Shown here: positions 51,810 through 61,172 of the stretch, piece after piece
How the letters are laid out: each line of letters opens with the position of its first letter
Numbering within the stretch: position 1 is the stretch's first letter
Assembly: GCF_008801475.1 (NCBI RefSeq)
Contig: NZ_VZPP01000006.1
Location: 124,001-188,000 of the forward strand
Reading direction: 5' to 3'
From: Pseudomonas moorei
GTDB taxonomy: Bacteria; Pseudomonadota; Gammaproteobacteria; Pseudomonadales; Pseudomonadaceae
Length of the DNA stretch: 64,000 nt
Program-made: the position numbers and the translations under genes
The notes under the pieces: generated by a model
The model's input: only the letters and a program-made list of their open reading frames with translations
The model's database searches: none
Told to the model about the DNA's origin: nothing

Positions 51810-53102
51810 TTAGTTCAAGACCCGTGCCAAGGCGGCTTCCAGAATCTGCAGTGCTTCATCGACCTGTGCCTGGGTAGCCACCAATGGCGCGAGGAAGCGC
51901 AATACGTTGCGGTAAACGCCGCACTTGATCACCAGCAAGCCACCCTTGCGGGCTTCATCGATCAACCGTTGATTGAGGTCGGCGTCCGGAGTACGGGCCG
52001 TGTCGTTCTTGATCAGTTCGATCGCCAGCATGAAACCGGTACCGCGCACATCGCCAACTTGCGGGTGACGGCTCTGCAAGCGCAGCAGTCCCTGGCGCAG
52101 ACGCTCACCCAGCGCTTCGCCGCGCACCAGCAGCTGTTCTTCCTCAAAGGCATCGATGACCGCCAGTGCCGCCGCGCAGGACAATGCGTTGCCGCCGTAG
52201 GTGCCGCCCAGGCCACCCGGCAATGGTGCGTCCATGATCGCGGCCTTCCCAACCACGCCGGACAGCGGCAAGCCACCGGCCAGACTCTTGGCGACGGTCA
52301 CCAGGTCTGGCTGGATGCCGGCATGCTGGAAGCCGAACCATTTGCCGGTACGGCCGAAACCGGTCTGGATTTCGTCGAGGATCAGCACGATGCCGTGTTT
52401 CTCCGTCAGCGTGCGCAGGCCTTGGAGGAACTCGACAGGAGCCGAAAGGAACCCGCCGTCGCCCTGCACCGGTTCGATGATGATCGCAGCGACCCGCTCC
52501 GGCGCCACTTGCGTTGCAAGCAATTCATCCAGTGCCTTGAGCGCCATCTCGCTGGTGACACCACGATAGGCATTCGGATACGGCGTATGGAACACCTCTG
52601 GTGCGAACGGGCCGAAGTTCTGTTTATAAGGCTGGCTCATGCCGGTCAGCGTGGTGCCGAGCAAGGTCCGGCCGTGGAAGCCACCGCGGAAGGCAATCAC
52701 CGCCGACCGATTGGTGTGGGCCCGGGCGATCTTCACCGCGTTTTCCACGGCCTCGGCACCGGAAGTGAAGAATGCCGCTTTATAGGCTTCTTTAGCGCCG
52801 ATCATTTCGCACAGGCGCTGTGCCAGATCCAGATAAGGCTGATAGGCAACCACCTGGAAGCACGCGTGGGAGACCTTTTGCAGTTGCGCCTGCACCGCCG
52901 CGACCACTTTCGGGTGGTTGTGGCCAATGTTCAGCACACCGATGCCGCCGACAAAATCCAGGTAGCGCTTGCCGTCCACATCCCACAACTCGGCACCTTG
53001 GGCGCGATCAATCACCAGCGGGTGTGCGGTTACCAGGCCACGCGGCACGAATTGATCGCGCTGACGGAGCAAATGAGGGGTTTCGTCGACTTTGCTATTC
53101 AT
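51810..53102 (-). CDS. gabT: 4-aminobutyrate aminotransferase
   Basis: The protein is 430 aa, starting at ATG 53102. The longer upstream frame is in the divergent promoter. It is a class III PLP aminotransferase: GGIGVLNIGHNHPKVVAAV, FFTSGAEAVENAVKIARAHT, ILDEIQTGFGRTGKWFGFQH and VAKSLAGGLPLSG with the Schiff-base Lys. It moves the amino group of GABA to 2-oxoglutarate, giving succinate semialdehyde for the gabD product encoded 2.4 kb away. It is divergent from ghrA. The exact omega-amino substrate could be another compound. Confidence 0.9.
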   Translation of the reverse strand: MNSKVDETPHLLRQRDQFVPRGLVTAHPLVIDRAQGAELWDVDGKRYLDFVGGIGVLNIGHNHPKVVAAVQAQLQKVSHACFQVVAYQPYLDLAQRLCEMIGAKEAYKAAFFTSGAEAVENAVKIARAHTNRSAVIAFRGGFHGRTLLGTTLTGMSQPYKQNFGPFAPEVFHTPYPNAYRGVTSEMALKALDELLATQVAPERVAAIIIEPVQGDGGFLSAPVEFLQGLRTLTEKHGIVLILDEIQTGFGRTGKWFGFQHAGIQPDLVTVAKSLAGGLPLSGVVGKAAIMDAPLPGGLGGTYGGNALSCAAALAVIDAFEEEQLLVRGEALGERLRQGLLRLQSRHPQVGDVRGTGFMLAIELIKNDTARTPDADLNQRLIDEARKGGLLVIKCGVYRNVLRFLAPLVATQAQVDEALQILEAALARVLN

Positions 53103-53375
53103 GGCATTTTCCCATCGTGAGTCCGGCAACCGGGAGGTGGTTGCGATGGTGTTCAGGTTAAGGCTTGCGCGAAACGAACTACGCCGAACTTGGCCCCTGA
53201 GAAATTCGGATCGACTGTTTTCACCCTGCCAAACGGCAGAATCCTTCAGCCCGCCGAATCTGCCGCAGCCTTGCCGATACAACGTGAAGCAACCCGTTTA
53301 ACCCGGCCCTTTCGACAGATACTGCGCTGGCATTGCGCGATGATGGCTACACCTTGACCCCTTCAGGAATTGCCC

Positions 53376-54302
53376 ATGGCCCTGCTATATAAAGCTGACC
53401 CTGTACGCGGCGAACAGTGGAAAGCGCTATTCGCCGAACACGCTCCGGATATCGAATGGCGCGCCTGGCCGGACATTGGCGATCCGTCCGGGATTGAATA
53501 CCTGGCCGCATGGCAGGCACCGGATGACCTAGAGGTGTTACTGCCCAATCTGAAGGTGCTGTTTGCGTTGTCCGCCGGGGTAGATCAGCTCGACCTGAAG
53601 CGTTTACCGCACAGCCTGCCAGTGGTGAGACTGCTGGATCCAGGGATCACCCGTGGCATGTGCGAGTACGCCAGTTTTGCCGTGCTTAGCCTGCATCGGG
53701 ACATGCTGCGTTATCGCCAGCAACAGATGGCCCGCTGTTGGCAGGCGCACTTGCTGCAACCGGCCAGCAAGCGACGGGTAGGCGTGATGGGGTTGGGCAC
53801 CCAGGCACAACAGATCCTGGCGACCTTGCAACCACTGGGGTTTGCGCTGAAGGGCTGGGCGCGCAGTGCGCATCATGTAGTTGGCGTGGATTGTTATGCC
53901 GGTCACGAGCAACTGCCGGCGTTCCTTGGTCAATGCGACATTCTGCTTTGTGTGCTGCCGCTGACTGAACAGACCCAGGGCATTCTCAATCGTGAACTGT
54001 TTCGACAGCTCCCCCACGGCGCAGCCCTGATCAATATGGGCCGTGGCGGACACCTGGTGGAAAGCGATCTGCTGGAGGCACTGGACAGTGGTCAACTCAG
54101 TGGCGCGGTACTGGATGTACTGCAGCAAGAACCGGCTCCAGCGGACCATCCATTTTGGCGGCATCCGCAGATTCTGCTGACACCGCATATCGCGGCGATG
54201 ACCCAGCCGGAAAGCGCGTTTGGGGTGTTGCTGGAAAATATTCGGCGGTTTGAGCGGGGCGAATCCATGGTGGGCCAGATTGATCGCACCCAAGGTTACT
54301 GA
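53376..54302 (+). CDS. ghrA: Glyoxylate/hydroxypyruvate reductase A
   Basis: The 308-aa protein starts at ATG 53376 with AGGAATT upstream. It resembles E. coli GhrA, including the ending GQIDRTQGY. The NAD(P) motif GVMGLGTQAQQILATLQ and the catalytic Arg (NMGRGGHLVE), Glu (LQQEPAPADHP) and His (LLTPHIAAMTQP) are present. It reduces glyoxylate, hydroxypyruvate or other 2-oxo acids. It is the only plus-strand gene in this locus and is divergent from gabT, sharing a 273-bp control region. It may dispose of a 2-oxo acid released by the oxidase. Confidence 0.9.
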   Translation: MALLYKADPVRGEQWKALFAEHAPDIEWRAWPDIGDPSGIEYLAAWQAPDDLEVLLPNLKVLFALSAGVDQLDLKRLPHSLPVVRLLDPGITRGMCEYASFAVLSLHRDMLRYRQQQMARCWQAHLLQPASKRRVGVMGLGTQAQQILATLQPLGFALKGWARSAHHVVGVDCYAGHEQLPAFLGQCDILLCVLPLTEQTQGILNRELFRQLPHGAALINMGRGGHLVESDLLEALDSGQLSGAVLDVLQQEPAPADHPFWRHPQILLTPHIAAMTQPESAFGVLLENIRRFERGESMVGQIDRTQGY

Positions 54303-54321
54303 TCACCCCTCAATCAACTGC

Positions 54322-54410
54322 AGGAGTGGAGCTTGCTCGCGATAGCGGTAGAACATTCAGGTTCAATGCTGACTGTCCACCCGCAATCGCGAGCAAGCTC
54401 ACTCCCACCA
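54322..54410. repeat. REP doublet between ghrA and the dehydrogenase gene
   Basis: AGGAGTGGAGCTTGCTCGCG at 54322-54341 faces CGCGAGCAAGCTCACTCCC at 54389-54407 between convergent stop codons. It probably also ends both transcripts. Confidence 0.75.
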
Positions 54411-54426
54411 TGGTTCGTTGGTGGTT

Positions 54427-55506
54427 TTAGAGTGTGTCCGCGATAGCTTTACCGACGTCTTGCGTAGTGCCCTTCCCGCCCAAATCCGGTGTGATCGGCC
54501 CGTCGGCAATCACCTGTTCAATCGCCTGCAAGATACCGTCATGCGCCGCGCGATAGCGCTCATCGCCGTTTCCCAGGAAATCCAGCATCAACGCTCCGGA
54601 CCAGATCATCGCAATCGGATTGGCAATGTTCTGCCCATAGATATCCGGCGCCGAACCATGCACGGGCTCAAACAACGACGGAAACCGTCGCTCCGGATCA
54701 AGGTTGGCCGAAGGCGCAATGCCAATGGTCCCGGCGCACGCCGGGCCCAGGTCGGACAGGATATCGCCGAACAGGTTAGACGCCACCACCACATCAAAGC
54801 GCTCCGGCTGCAACACGAAACGCGCGCACAGAATGTCGATGTGCTGTTTGTCCCAGGTGATGTCCGGGTACTGTTCGGCCATCAATGCCGTGCGTTCGTC
54901 CCAGTACGGCATGCTGATGGAAATGCCGTTGGATTTGGTCGCCGCCGTCAGACGTTTGCGTGGCCGGGTTTGCGCCAGTTCGAAGGCATACTTGAGAATC
55001 CGATCCACACCACGACGGGTGAACACCGATTCCTGCAGCACGAACTCATGCTCGGTACCTTCGAACATTTTGCCGCCGACTGAAGAATATTCGCCCTCGG
55101 TGTTTTCGCGGATCACCACGAAATCGATATCACCCGGCTTGCGCCCGGCCAATGGGCACGGCACCCCGGGAAACAGCCGCACCGGGCGGATGTTCACGTA
55201 CTGATCAAAGTCGCGACGAAACTTCAGCAACGAGCCCCACAGGGAAATGTGATCCGGCACCTTTTCCGGCCAGCCCACGGCACCGAAGTAGATCGCATCG
55301 AAACCCTTGAGCTGTTCGAACCAGTCTCCAGGCATCATTTGCCCGTGTTCCAGGTAGTAATCGCAGTGCGCCCAGTCAAGCACTTCGATGCTCAAATCCA
55401 ACTGCCATTTCTTCGCGGCCTGCTCAAGCACTCGCAAGCCTTCGGGCAGCACTTCCTTGCCAATGCCATCGCCGGCAATCGCGGCGATTTTGAATGTCTT
55501 GCTCAT
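54427..55506 (-). CDS. dmlA: D-malate/tartrate dehydrogenase (isopropylmalate dehydrogenase family)
   Basis: The protein is 359 aa, starting at ATG 55506. It matches the DmlA/TtuC type closely: IAGDGIGKEVLPEGLRVLE, FDAIYFGAVGWPEKVPDHIS, YVNIRPVRLFPGVPCPLAG, ATKSNGISISMPYWDE, NLFGDILSDLGPACAGTIG, and FEPVHGSAPDIYGQNIANPI. It decarboxylates D-malate to pyruvate or oxidises tartrate with NAD and Mn/Mg. It lies 25 bp after gabD in the same direction. Its presence suggests that a hydroxy-diacid is an intermediate or side product here. Confidence 0.92.
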   Translation of the reverse strand: MSKTFKIAAIAGDGIGKEVLPEGLRVLEQAAKKWQLDLSIEVLDWAHCDYYLEHGQMMPGDWFEQLKGFDAIYFGAVGWPEKVPDHISLWGSLLKFRRDFDQYVNIRPVRLFPGVPCPLAGRKPGDIDFVVIRENTEGEYSSVGGKMFEGTEHEFVLQESVFTRRGVDRILKYAFELAQTRPRKRLTAATKSNGISISMPYWDERTALMAEQYPDITWDKQHIDILCARFVLQPERFDVVVASNLFGDILSDLGPACAGTIGIAPSANLDPERRFPSLFEPVHGSAPDIYGQNIANPIAMIWSGALMLDFLGNGDERYRAAHDGILQAIEQVIADGPITPDLGGKGTTQDVGKAIADTL

Positions 55507-55531
55507 CAATTTGCCCCCCCGTGTCTGTGCA

Positions 55532-56989
55532 TTACAGCCCGCCGATGTGGAAGGCTTTGACTTCAAGGTATTCATCCAGACCGTACTTGCTGCCTTCACG
55601 GCCCAGGCCCGATTGCTTGATGCCACCGAACGGCGCGACTTCCATGGAAATGATCCCGGTGTTGAGCCCGACCATGCCGAACTCCAGCGCCTCGCCGAAT
55701 CGCCACGAACGACGCAAGTCCTGGGTGAAATAGTAGGCGCCCAGGCCGTAAGGCGTGGCATTGGCCAGCGCGAGAGCCTCGGCTTCGTCGGTAAAGCGCA
55801 TCAACGGCGCCACCGGACCGAAGGTCTCTTCATTGGCCAGCAGCATGCCGGCGTGGGTGTCACCGAGGACCGTAGGCTGCACGAACTGGCTGTCGCCCTC
55901 GGGCATCGCGCCACAGAGCAACCGCGCCCCCTGGCTCAAGGCATCGTCGATGTGCCGGGCGACTTTGCTGACAGCCGCGGCGTTGATCAGCGGGCCGATG
56001 GTGACGTCGGCATCCAGGCCGTTGCCGACCTTGAGCTTGCCAACCTCCTCCACCAGCCGCCGGGCGAAGCGATCATAGATGCCGTCCTGCACCAGAATGC
56101 GGTTGGCGCACACGCAAGTCTGGCCAGCGTTGCGAAATTTGCTGAGCATGATGCCGGCCACCGCCTGCTCAAGATCGGCATCGTCGAACACAATAAACGG
56201 TGCATTGCCACCCAGTTCCAGGCTCAAGCGTTTGATATGTTCGGCGCTCTGGCGCATCAGCAAGCGGCCGATGGCGGTCGAGCCGGTAAAGGAAATCTTG
56301 CGCACGCTCGGGTTGCCAGTCAGCTCCTCGCCGATGCCGGCGGGCATGCCGGTCAGCACGTTGAATACCCCGGCCGGGATGCCGACCCGTTCGGCCAGTA
56401 CCGCCAGGGCCAAGGCTGACAACGGCGTCAGGTCCGAGGGCTTGACGATGATCGGGCACCCGGCCGCCAGCGCCGGCGCACATTTACGGGTGATCATCGC
56501 GTTGGGGAAATTCCATGGAGTGATCGCAGCGCAAACCCCCACCGGTTGCTTGAGGGTCATGAGTCGACGATCACCGCCAGGGGCTGGCATGGTTTCGCCA
56601 TAGACCCGTCGGGCCTCCTCGGCGAACCATTTGACGAAGCCGGCACCGTAGCGAATTTCGCCCTTGGCTTCATTCAGCGGCTTGCCTTGTTCGCAGGTCA
56701 TGATCAGTGCCAGGTCGTCCAGGTTGTCGATCATGGCTTGATACCAGCGCTCGAGAAGCGCCGCACGTTCCGCTGCGGGGCGTGCGCGCCAGGCCGGCAA
56801 GGCTCTTTCAGCCGCTTCAATGGCGCGACGGGTTTCTGCGCCTTGCATTGCCGGTACGCGGCCAATCAGCTGACCACTGGCCGGGTCGATGACGTCAAGG
56901 GTCGCCGTGCTGTCGGCACCGATCCACTTCCCGTCGACATAGGCGAGTTCTACCAAAAGGCTGGGGTCTTTCAAACGATTCTTGAGCAT
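55532..56989 (-). CDS. gabD: Succinate-semialdehyde dehydrogenase
   Basis: The 485-aa protein has the usual GabD length. It shows AYVDGKWIGADSTATLDVID, TPWNFPNAMITRKCAPALAA, the catalytic Glu in LELGGNAPFIVFDDADLE and catalytic Cys in NAGQTCVCANRILVQ. It oxidises succinate semialdehyde to succinate with NADP. Together with gabT it completes conversion of a GABA-type product to the TCA cycle. It starts 211 bp after argE-like gene, so it may be on the same long transcript or have its own promoter. Confidence 0.93.
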   Translation of the reverse strand: MLKNRLKDPSLLVELAYVDGKWIGADSTATLDVIDPASGQLIGRVPAMQGAETRRAIEAAERALPAWRARPAAERAALLERWYQAMIDNLDDLALIMTCEQGKPLNEAKGEIRYGAGFVKWFAEEARRVYGETMPAPGGDRRLMTLKQPVGVCAAITPWNFPNAMITRKCAPALAAGCPIIVKPSDLTPLSALALAVLAERVGIPAGVFNVLTGMPAGIGEELTGNPSVRKISFTGSTAIGRLLMRQSAEHIKRLSLELGGNAPFIVFDDADLEQAVAGIMLSKFRNAGQTCVCANRILVQDGIYDRFARRLVEEVGKLKVGNGLDADVTIGPLINAAAVSKVARHIDDALSQGARLLCGAMPEGDSQFVQPTVLGDTHAGMLLANEETFGPVAPLMRFTDEAEALALANATPYGLGAYYFTQDLRRSWRFGEALEFGMVGLNTGIISMEVAPFGGIKQSGLGREGSKYGLDEYLEVKAFHIGGL

Positions 56990-57200
56990 GGTCGAGTCCT
57001 GATCCGAGACACGCTCCAGTCTAGGGAGGTGCCGCGGATGAGGATGCTGAAAGTGTCGATTCGGCGGTGTTGGATGCTGAAATTCGGGGTGGGACGGCAG
57101 GCTCTACCGGAGGGTGCCTGAGGGGTCAGCACTGAACGCAGCCCCCCTCTGCCAGCCGGCTTGCGCTGCCCGATTTGATCTCTGTTTGTTGCAAAATTTT

Positions 57201-58358
57201 TTATAGCTTCAGGGAACCGAGCATGCCCTGAAGAAACTGTTCCCCGGCCTCCATCTGGCTGATCTCGATGAACTCGTCCGGCTTGTGCGCCTGTTCAATC
57301 GAGCCCGGTCCGCAGACTACCACCGGTACATCGAGACGTTGCTTGAACAGTCCGCCTTCGGTGCCGAACGAGACTTTGGCGATGCCGGTATCCGGCGCGG
57401 CGAAGTGCTTCAGGAAGCGCACCGCCTCGACACTCGGGTGCGTATCGAGGCCTGGATAGACATTGATGGTTTCAATCTCGATCGCTGCAACACTGGACAG
57501 TTTTTTGGCTTCACGCACGATGACTTCGGCGCGCTCGCGCATCTGCTCCAGGAACTGATCCAGATCGTCCGCCGGCAAGTTGCGCACTTCGAAGTCCAGG
57601 GTGCACAGGTTCGGCACAATGTTCAGCGCCTTGCCACCCGCAATCTGCCCGACATGCACGGTGCTGTAAGGCACGTCGTAGTCAGCATCCCTGGCACCCT
57701 GCTCTTGCAACTGTTGCTGGCTTTGACGCAGCGCAGCGATGAAGTCGCAGGCCACGTGGATCGCATTGACCGAACGAGGTGCCAGCGATGAGTGTGCCTC
57801 CAGGCCACGACAGTAGGTGCGGTATGAACCTTTGCCCTTGTGCCCCAACACAAACTGCATGTTGGTCGGTTCACCGATCAGGCACAGGAATGGCCGCACC
57901 GGTGCCAGATGCAACACATCCAGCAAACGCCGCACGCCGACGCAGCCGGTTTCTTCGTCATGGGACAGCGCCAGTTGCAGCGGCCGGCTTAAGGCGCTGT
58001 CCGCCGCATCGAGCATGGCGTCGATGGCCAATGCAATGAAACCTTTCATGTCGCAACTGCCTCGGCCGTAAATCCGTCCGTCCTGCACCGTCGCCTGAAA
58101 CGCCGGGAAGCTCCAGACCTGCCCCACCGCCGGCACCACGTCGGTATGCCCGGACAACAGAATCCCCGGCAATTCGCGAGGGCCGGTGCTGGCGAACAAG
58201 TTGGCCTTCTTGCCTGTTTCGTCCTTGACGATCAGCGACTCGATGCCCTTGGTCAGCAGCAGGTCGCGCACATACTCGATGAGGGCCATGTTCGACTCCG
58301 AAGACACGGTATCGAAGGCCATCAGACGCTTGAGAATATCCAGTACACGGGGTTTCAT
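57201..58358 (-). CDS. M20-family deacylase (ArgE-like)
   Basis: The protein is 385 aa. ATG 58358 overlaps the DAO stop as ATGA. Metal and catalytic motifs are complete: LLSGHTDVVPAVGQVWSFPA, GRGSCDMKGFIALAIDA, SHDEETGCVGVRRLLD, LIGEPTNMQFVLGHKGKG and KVSFGTEGGLFKQRLDVPVV. It matches N-acetylornithine deacetylase (ArgE) and would remove an acyl group from an N-acyl amino acid with Zn or Co. In this cluster the substrate is more likely a catabolic N-acyl intermediate than biosynthetic acetylornithine. Confidence 0.9.
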   Translation of the reverse strand: MKPRVLDILKRLMAFDTVSSESNMALIEYVRDLLLTKGIESLIVKDETGKKANLFASTGPRELPGILLSGHTDVVPAVGQVWSFPAFQATVQDGRIYGRGSCDMKGFIALAIDAMLDAADSALSRPLQLALSHDEETGCVGVRRLLDVLHLAPVRPFLCLIGEPTNMQFVLGHKGKGSYRTYCRGLEAHSSLAPRSVNAIHVACDFIAALRQSQQQLQEQGARDADYDVPYSTVHVGQIAGGKALNIVPNLCTLDFEVRNLPADDLDQFLEQMRERAEVIVREAKKLSSVAAIEIETINVYPGLDTHPSVEAVRFLKHFAAPDTGIAKVSFGTEGGLFKQRLDVPVVVCGPGSIEQAHKPDEFIEISQMEAGEQFLQGMLGSLKL

Positions 58359-59509
58359 GAGGCCTTGCTCCGTTGCTCGGCTGAAAGGGCGAACCGATTG
58401 ATCGAGAACGGCTCAATCATCGTGCTGGTGCTGCCGGTGCTGATCAGTTCGGCCATCACGTCGCCGACGCCAGGACCGAGCTGAAATCCATGACCGCAGA
58501 AGCCGAATGCGTAGAACAGTCCATCGACGGTGCCGCTGGGGCCCATCACCGGCAGTGAATCGGGCAGGTAACCTTCGATGCCGCTCCAGACCCGAATGAT
58601 GTTGAGGTTGCCGACACCCGGCAGCAGGCGGCGCATCTGCTCCATCTGATTGAGGATACTGCGCGGTTCGACATGGGCCCGGCGATTGAGCATGTCCGGT
58701 TTACTGCGGTAGCCGCCGCCGATGATGATGTTGCCGCGTGGGATCTGGCGGAAATAGATCACTTCCTCGGGAATTTTGGTGTACACGCCGATCACCGTCG
58801 GCAAGGCGTAAGGCACCGGTTCGGTCACGGCCATTTGCGGGCCATGGGTGTCCAGCGGGACCGGCTCGCCGAACTGCGCCGAAAGCTTTTGGCCCCAGGC
58901 GCCAGCGGTGATCAACAACTGAGCGGCGTTGAATTGGCGACCATCGGTGGTGGTGACATTGAACTCGCCACCGACCTTCTGCACTTCGGCGACTTCCGCC
59001 TGTTCTTCGATTCGCGCACCCAGTCGCCGTGCGGCACGGGCAAACGCCGGGGCTGCCAAACGCGGGTTGGCGTGGCCGTCGTGGGGCGCGTAGGAGCCGC
59101 CCTTCACATCTGGCCCGAGAAACGGGAACCGTGCGTGCAGCTCGGCGCCGCGAAAAATCTTCAGATCCAGTTGCGCCGCTTCGGGCGCCGCTGCGTAGGC
59201 TTCAAGTTCGGGGATTTCGTCTTCGCGGTAACACACACGCATGTGCCCGCTGGCGATGAATTCGAGGTCGTCGTCGATCAACTCTGGCAAGCGCTTCCAC
59301 AGTGCCCACGATCGGTTGGCCAACGCCAGCTGCCCAAGGAATCGGCCCTGTCGGCGCACGTTGCCGAAGTTCACACCGCTGGCGTACTGACCAATCTGAT
59401 CGCGCTCCAGCAGGATCACCGACTGGCCCCGCTGACGCAAAAAAAACGCCGCCGCCGAGCCCATCAGGCCGCCGCCGACAATCACGACATCGGCTTTGTG
59501 AACCGTCAT
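58355..59509 (-). CDS. FAD-dependent oxidase beta-type subunit (DAO family; HcnC/OoxB-like)
   Basis: The protein is 384 aa, starting at ATG 59509 with GGAGG upstream and a 4-nt overlap with the preceding gene. The FAD motif ADVVIVGGGLMGSAAAFFLR and the late motif VMGPSGTVDGLFYAFGFCGH identify a DAO-family amine oxidase. It resembles the catalytic subunit of opine oxidases, D-hydroxyproline dehydrogenase and HcnC. Next to the FAD/Fe-S subunit and 2Fe-2S subunit it would form a heterotrimer oxidising a C-N bond of an amino-acid derivative. Confidence 0.88.
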   Translation of the reverse strand: MTVHKADVVIVGGGLMGSAAAFFLRQRGQSVILLERDQIGQYASGVNFGNVRRQGRFLGQLALANRSWALWKRLPELIDDDLEFIASGHMRVCYREDEIPELEAYAAAPEAAQLDLKIFRGAELHARFPFLGPDVKGGSYAPHDGHANPRLAAPAFARAARRLGARIEEQAEVAEVQKVGGEFNVTTTDGRQFNAAQLLITAGAWGQKLSAQFGEPVPLDTHGPQMAVTEPVPYALPTVIGVYTKIPEEVIYFRQIPRGNIIIGGGYRSKPDMLNRRAHVEPRSILNQMEQMRRLLPGVGNLNIIRVWSGIEGYLPDSLPVMGPSGTVDGLFYAFGFCGHGFQLGPGVGDVMAELISTGSTSTMIEPFSINRFALSAEQRSKAS

Positions 59510-60882
59510 GGCGACACCTCCTCGGTGAGCATTGAAAGGGGTTTGACTGGTGCCTGGCCGCGTTGTCGGCCAACCTGCTGCACATTGACGCCGGCCGCAG
59601 CAGCGATGACCTCGGCCCCGGCCTGGGAGCAATATCGGCCTTGGCAGCGACCCATGCCGACACGGCTGAACGCCTTGGCCCGATTGACCTCGCAGGCCCC
59701 TTTTTCGCTTACAGTGCGGCGCAACTCCCCAGCGCTGATCATTTCGCAGCGACAGACGATGGCTGCATCCGGCAAGTCTTTGGCTTGCGCAGAAGGCCAA
59801 GGAAATGCCTGGGCCAGCCCCAGGCGAAACTGATCCATCACCCCCAGCGCGTGGCGTTGTTCGTCGCGCATCCCGGCATCCACTGGTTGCTGCAGATCCT
59901 CCAGCAGCGCCATGGCGACCAGCCTTCCGGCATGTTCAGCAGCATCCGCGCCGCGAATTTTCGAGCCGTCACCGGCTGCGTACACGCCACTGACAGAGGT
60001 CCGGCCGTCCTCATCAACTGCCAGCAACCATTGGCTGGATGCCTCATCAAAACGCAGGCGACAACCGGCCAGGTCCGCCAATTGCGTTTCCGGGCGCAGG
60101 TGATAACCCAGGGCCACGGCATCGCAATTGACCGCCAGGGTCTCCCCACGCGCCGTGCTGATCCGCACGCCACTGACTCCGCTCGCCGAGTCGCCCAGTA
60201 CTTGCAGGGGCTTGATCCCCAAGTGCACAGGAATCTTCGCCTGATACAGCTGCGCCAACAGTTTCATCCCGGTGAACAGCACCCCGGGGCGAGCCAGCAG
60301 TTTCGGCAATGCGCCGATCCGCTTGCTCAGTGGCGAAGTGTCCAGCACCGCCGCCACATTGGCGCCAGCCTTGAGGTATTGGCTGGCGACCAGATACAGC
60401 AAAGGCCCGCTGCCCATGAACACCACACTGTGGCCAATGGAAACCGCTTGTGATTTGAGCGCGATTTGCGCCCCGCCAAGGCTGTAGGTGCCGGCCAGTT
60501 GCCAACCTTCAATCGGCAACAACCGATCGGTAGCGCCAGTGCAGAGGATCAGCCCCTCGTAATCCACCGTTGAATGCTTGCCCTGACTGACGCAGCACAA
60601 TTGACCCGGCGTAAGGTTCCAAACCAGCGTGTCCGGACGGTAGTCGATCAACCCGCGCAAACGATCGAAACTTTCATGCAGGTCCCGCGCCTTGGCGGCT
60701 TCGGTGCCATACAGCGTGGCGTAATCGCGAGTGAAACCTGCCGGTTGGCGACGATAGATCTGCCCGCCATCCCGGCGATTTTCATCGATCAGGATAGGTC
60801 TGAAACCCGCGGCTACCAGTGTTTCGGCACAGCGAATACCGGCCGGCCCGGCGCCGACGATGACTATCCGTGCAGTGGCCAT
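59506..60882 (-). CDS. FAD/NAD(P)-binding oxidase alpha-type subunit with Cys cluster (HcnB/OoxA-like)
   Basis: The protein is 458 aa from ATG 60882. Two dinucleotide motifs are present (RIVIVGAGPAGIRCAETLVA, VVFMGSGPLLYLVASQY), with the FAD-contact GVYAAGDGSKIRGADAAEHA. The C-terminal ~90 residues carry CRCEM and CQGRYC, a BFD-like 2Fe-2S binding site. This is the arrangement of opine oxidase subunit A and HcnB. Its start overlaps the 2Fe-2S gene by 19 nt and its stop overlaps the DAO gene by 4 nt, so the three subunits are likely made in fixed ratio. Confidence 0.88.
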   Translation of the reverse strand: MATARIVIVGAGPAGIRCAETLVAAGFRPILIDENRRDGGQIYRRQPAGFTRDYATLYGTEAAKARDLHESFDRLRGLIDYRPDTLVWNLTPGQLCCVSQGKHSTVDYEGLILCTGATDRLLPIEGWQLAGTYSLGGAQIALKSQAVSIGHSVVFMGSGPLLYLVASQYLKAGANVAAVLDTSPLSKRIGALPKLLARPGVLFTGMKLLAQLYQAKIPVHLGIKPLQVLGDSASGVSGVRISTARGETLAVNCDAVALGYHLRPETQLADLAGCRLRFDEASSQWLLAVDEDGRTSVSGVYAAGDGSKIRGADAAEHAGRLVAMALLEDLQQPVDAGMRDEQRHALGVMDQFRLGLAQAFPWPSAQAKDLPDAAIVCRCEMISAGELRRTVSEKGACEVNRAKAFSRVGMGRCQGRYCSQAGAEVIAAAAGVNVQQVGRQRGQAPVKPLSMLTEEVSP

Positions 60883-61172
60883 TTCGCCTCCGGTTGTGTG
60901 GTGACGATGTCCATTCCTTCACGGACTTCGTTGGAACAGGCACGCAGGCGTTCGCCGCTGCGAGTCCAGACCCAGCAATCCTGACAAGCACCCATCAGAC
61001 AGAAACCGGCGCGCCGGCCAGAATCGAACTCTGACTGGCGCAGCGCGTTGCCCTGGATCAGCAACGCCACCATCAGGGTGTCGCCCTGCAGCGCCTCGAT
61101 GGGTGCGCCGTCCACTTTCAAATTGACGGTCGGCCGGCCCTGCTCGGCCAGCCTCACAAAACGCCCCTTCAT
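60864..61172 (-). CDS. Small 2Fe-2S ferredoxin-like oxidase subunit (HcnA-like)
   Basis: The 102-aa protein carries four cysteines at 58, 63, 66 and 79 in the plant-ferredoxin order C-x4-C-x2-C...C (GFCLMGACQDCWVW, RLRACS). Preceding residues VDGAPIEALQGDTLMVALLI fit the beta-grasp fold. It would pass electrons from the flavin subunits. It is sandwiched between the ABC ATPase (ATGA overlap) and the FAD subunit (19-nt overlap). Small proteins of this type are often missed in annotation. Confidence 0.9.
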   Translation of the reverse strand: MKGRFVRLAEQGRPTVNLKVDGAPIEALQGDTLMVALLIQGNALRQSEFDSGRRAGFCLMGACQDCWVWTRSGERLRACSNEVREGMDIVTTQPEAKWPLHG

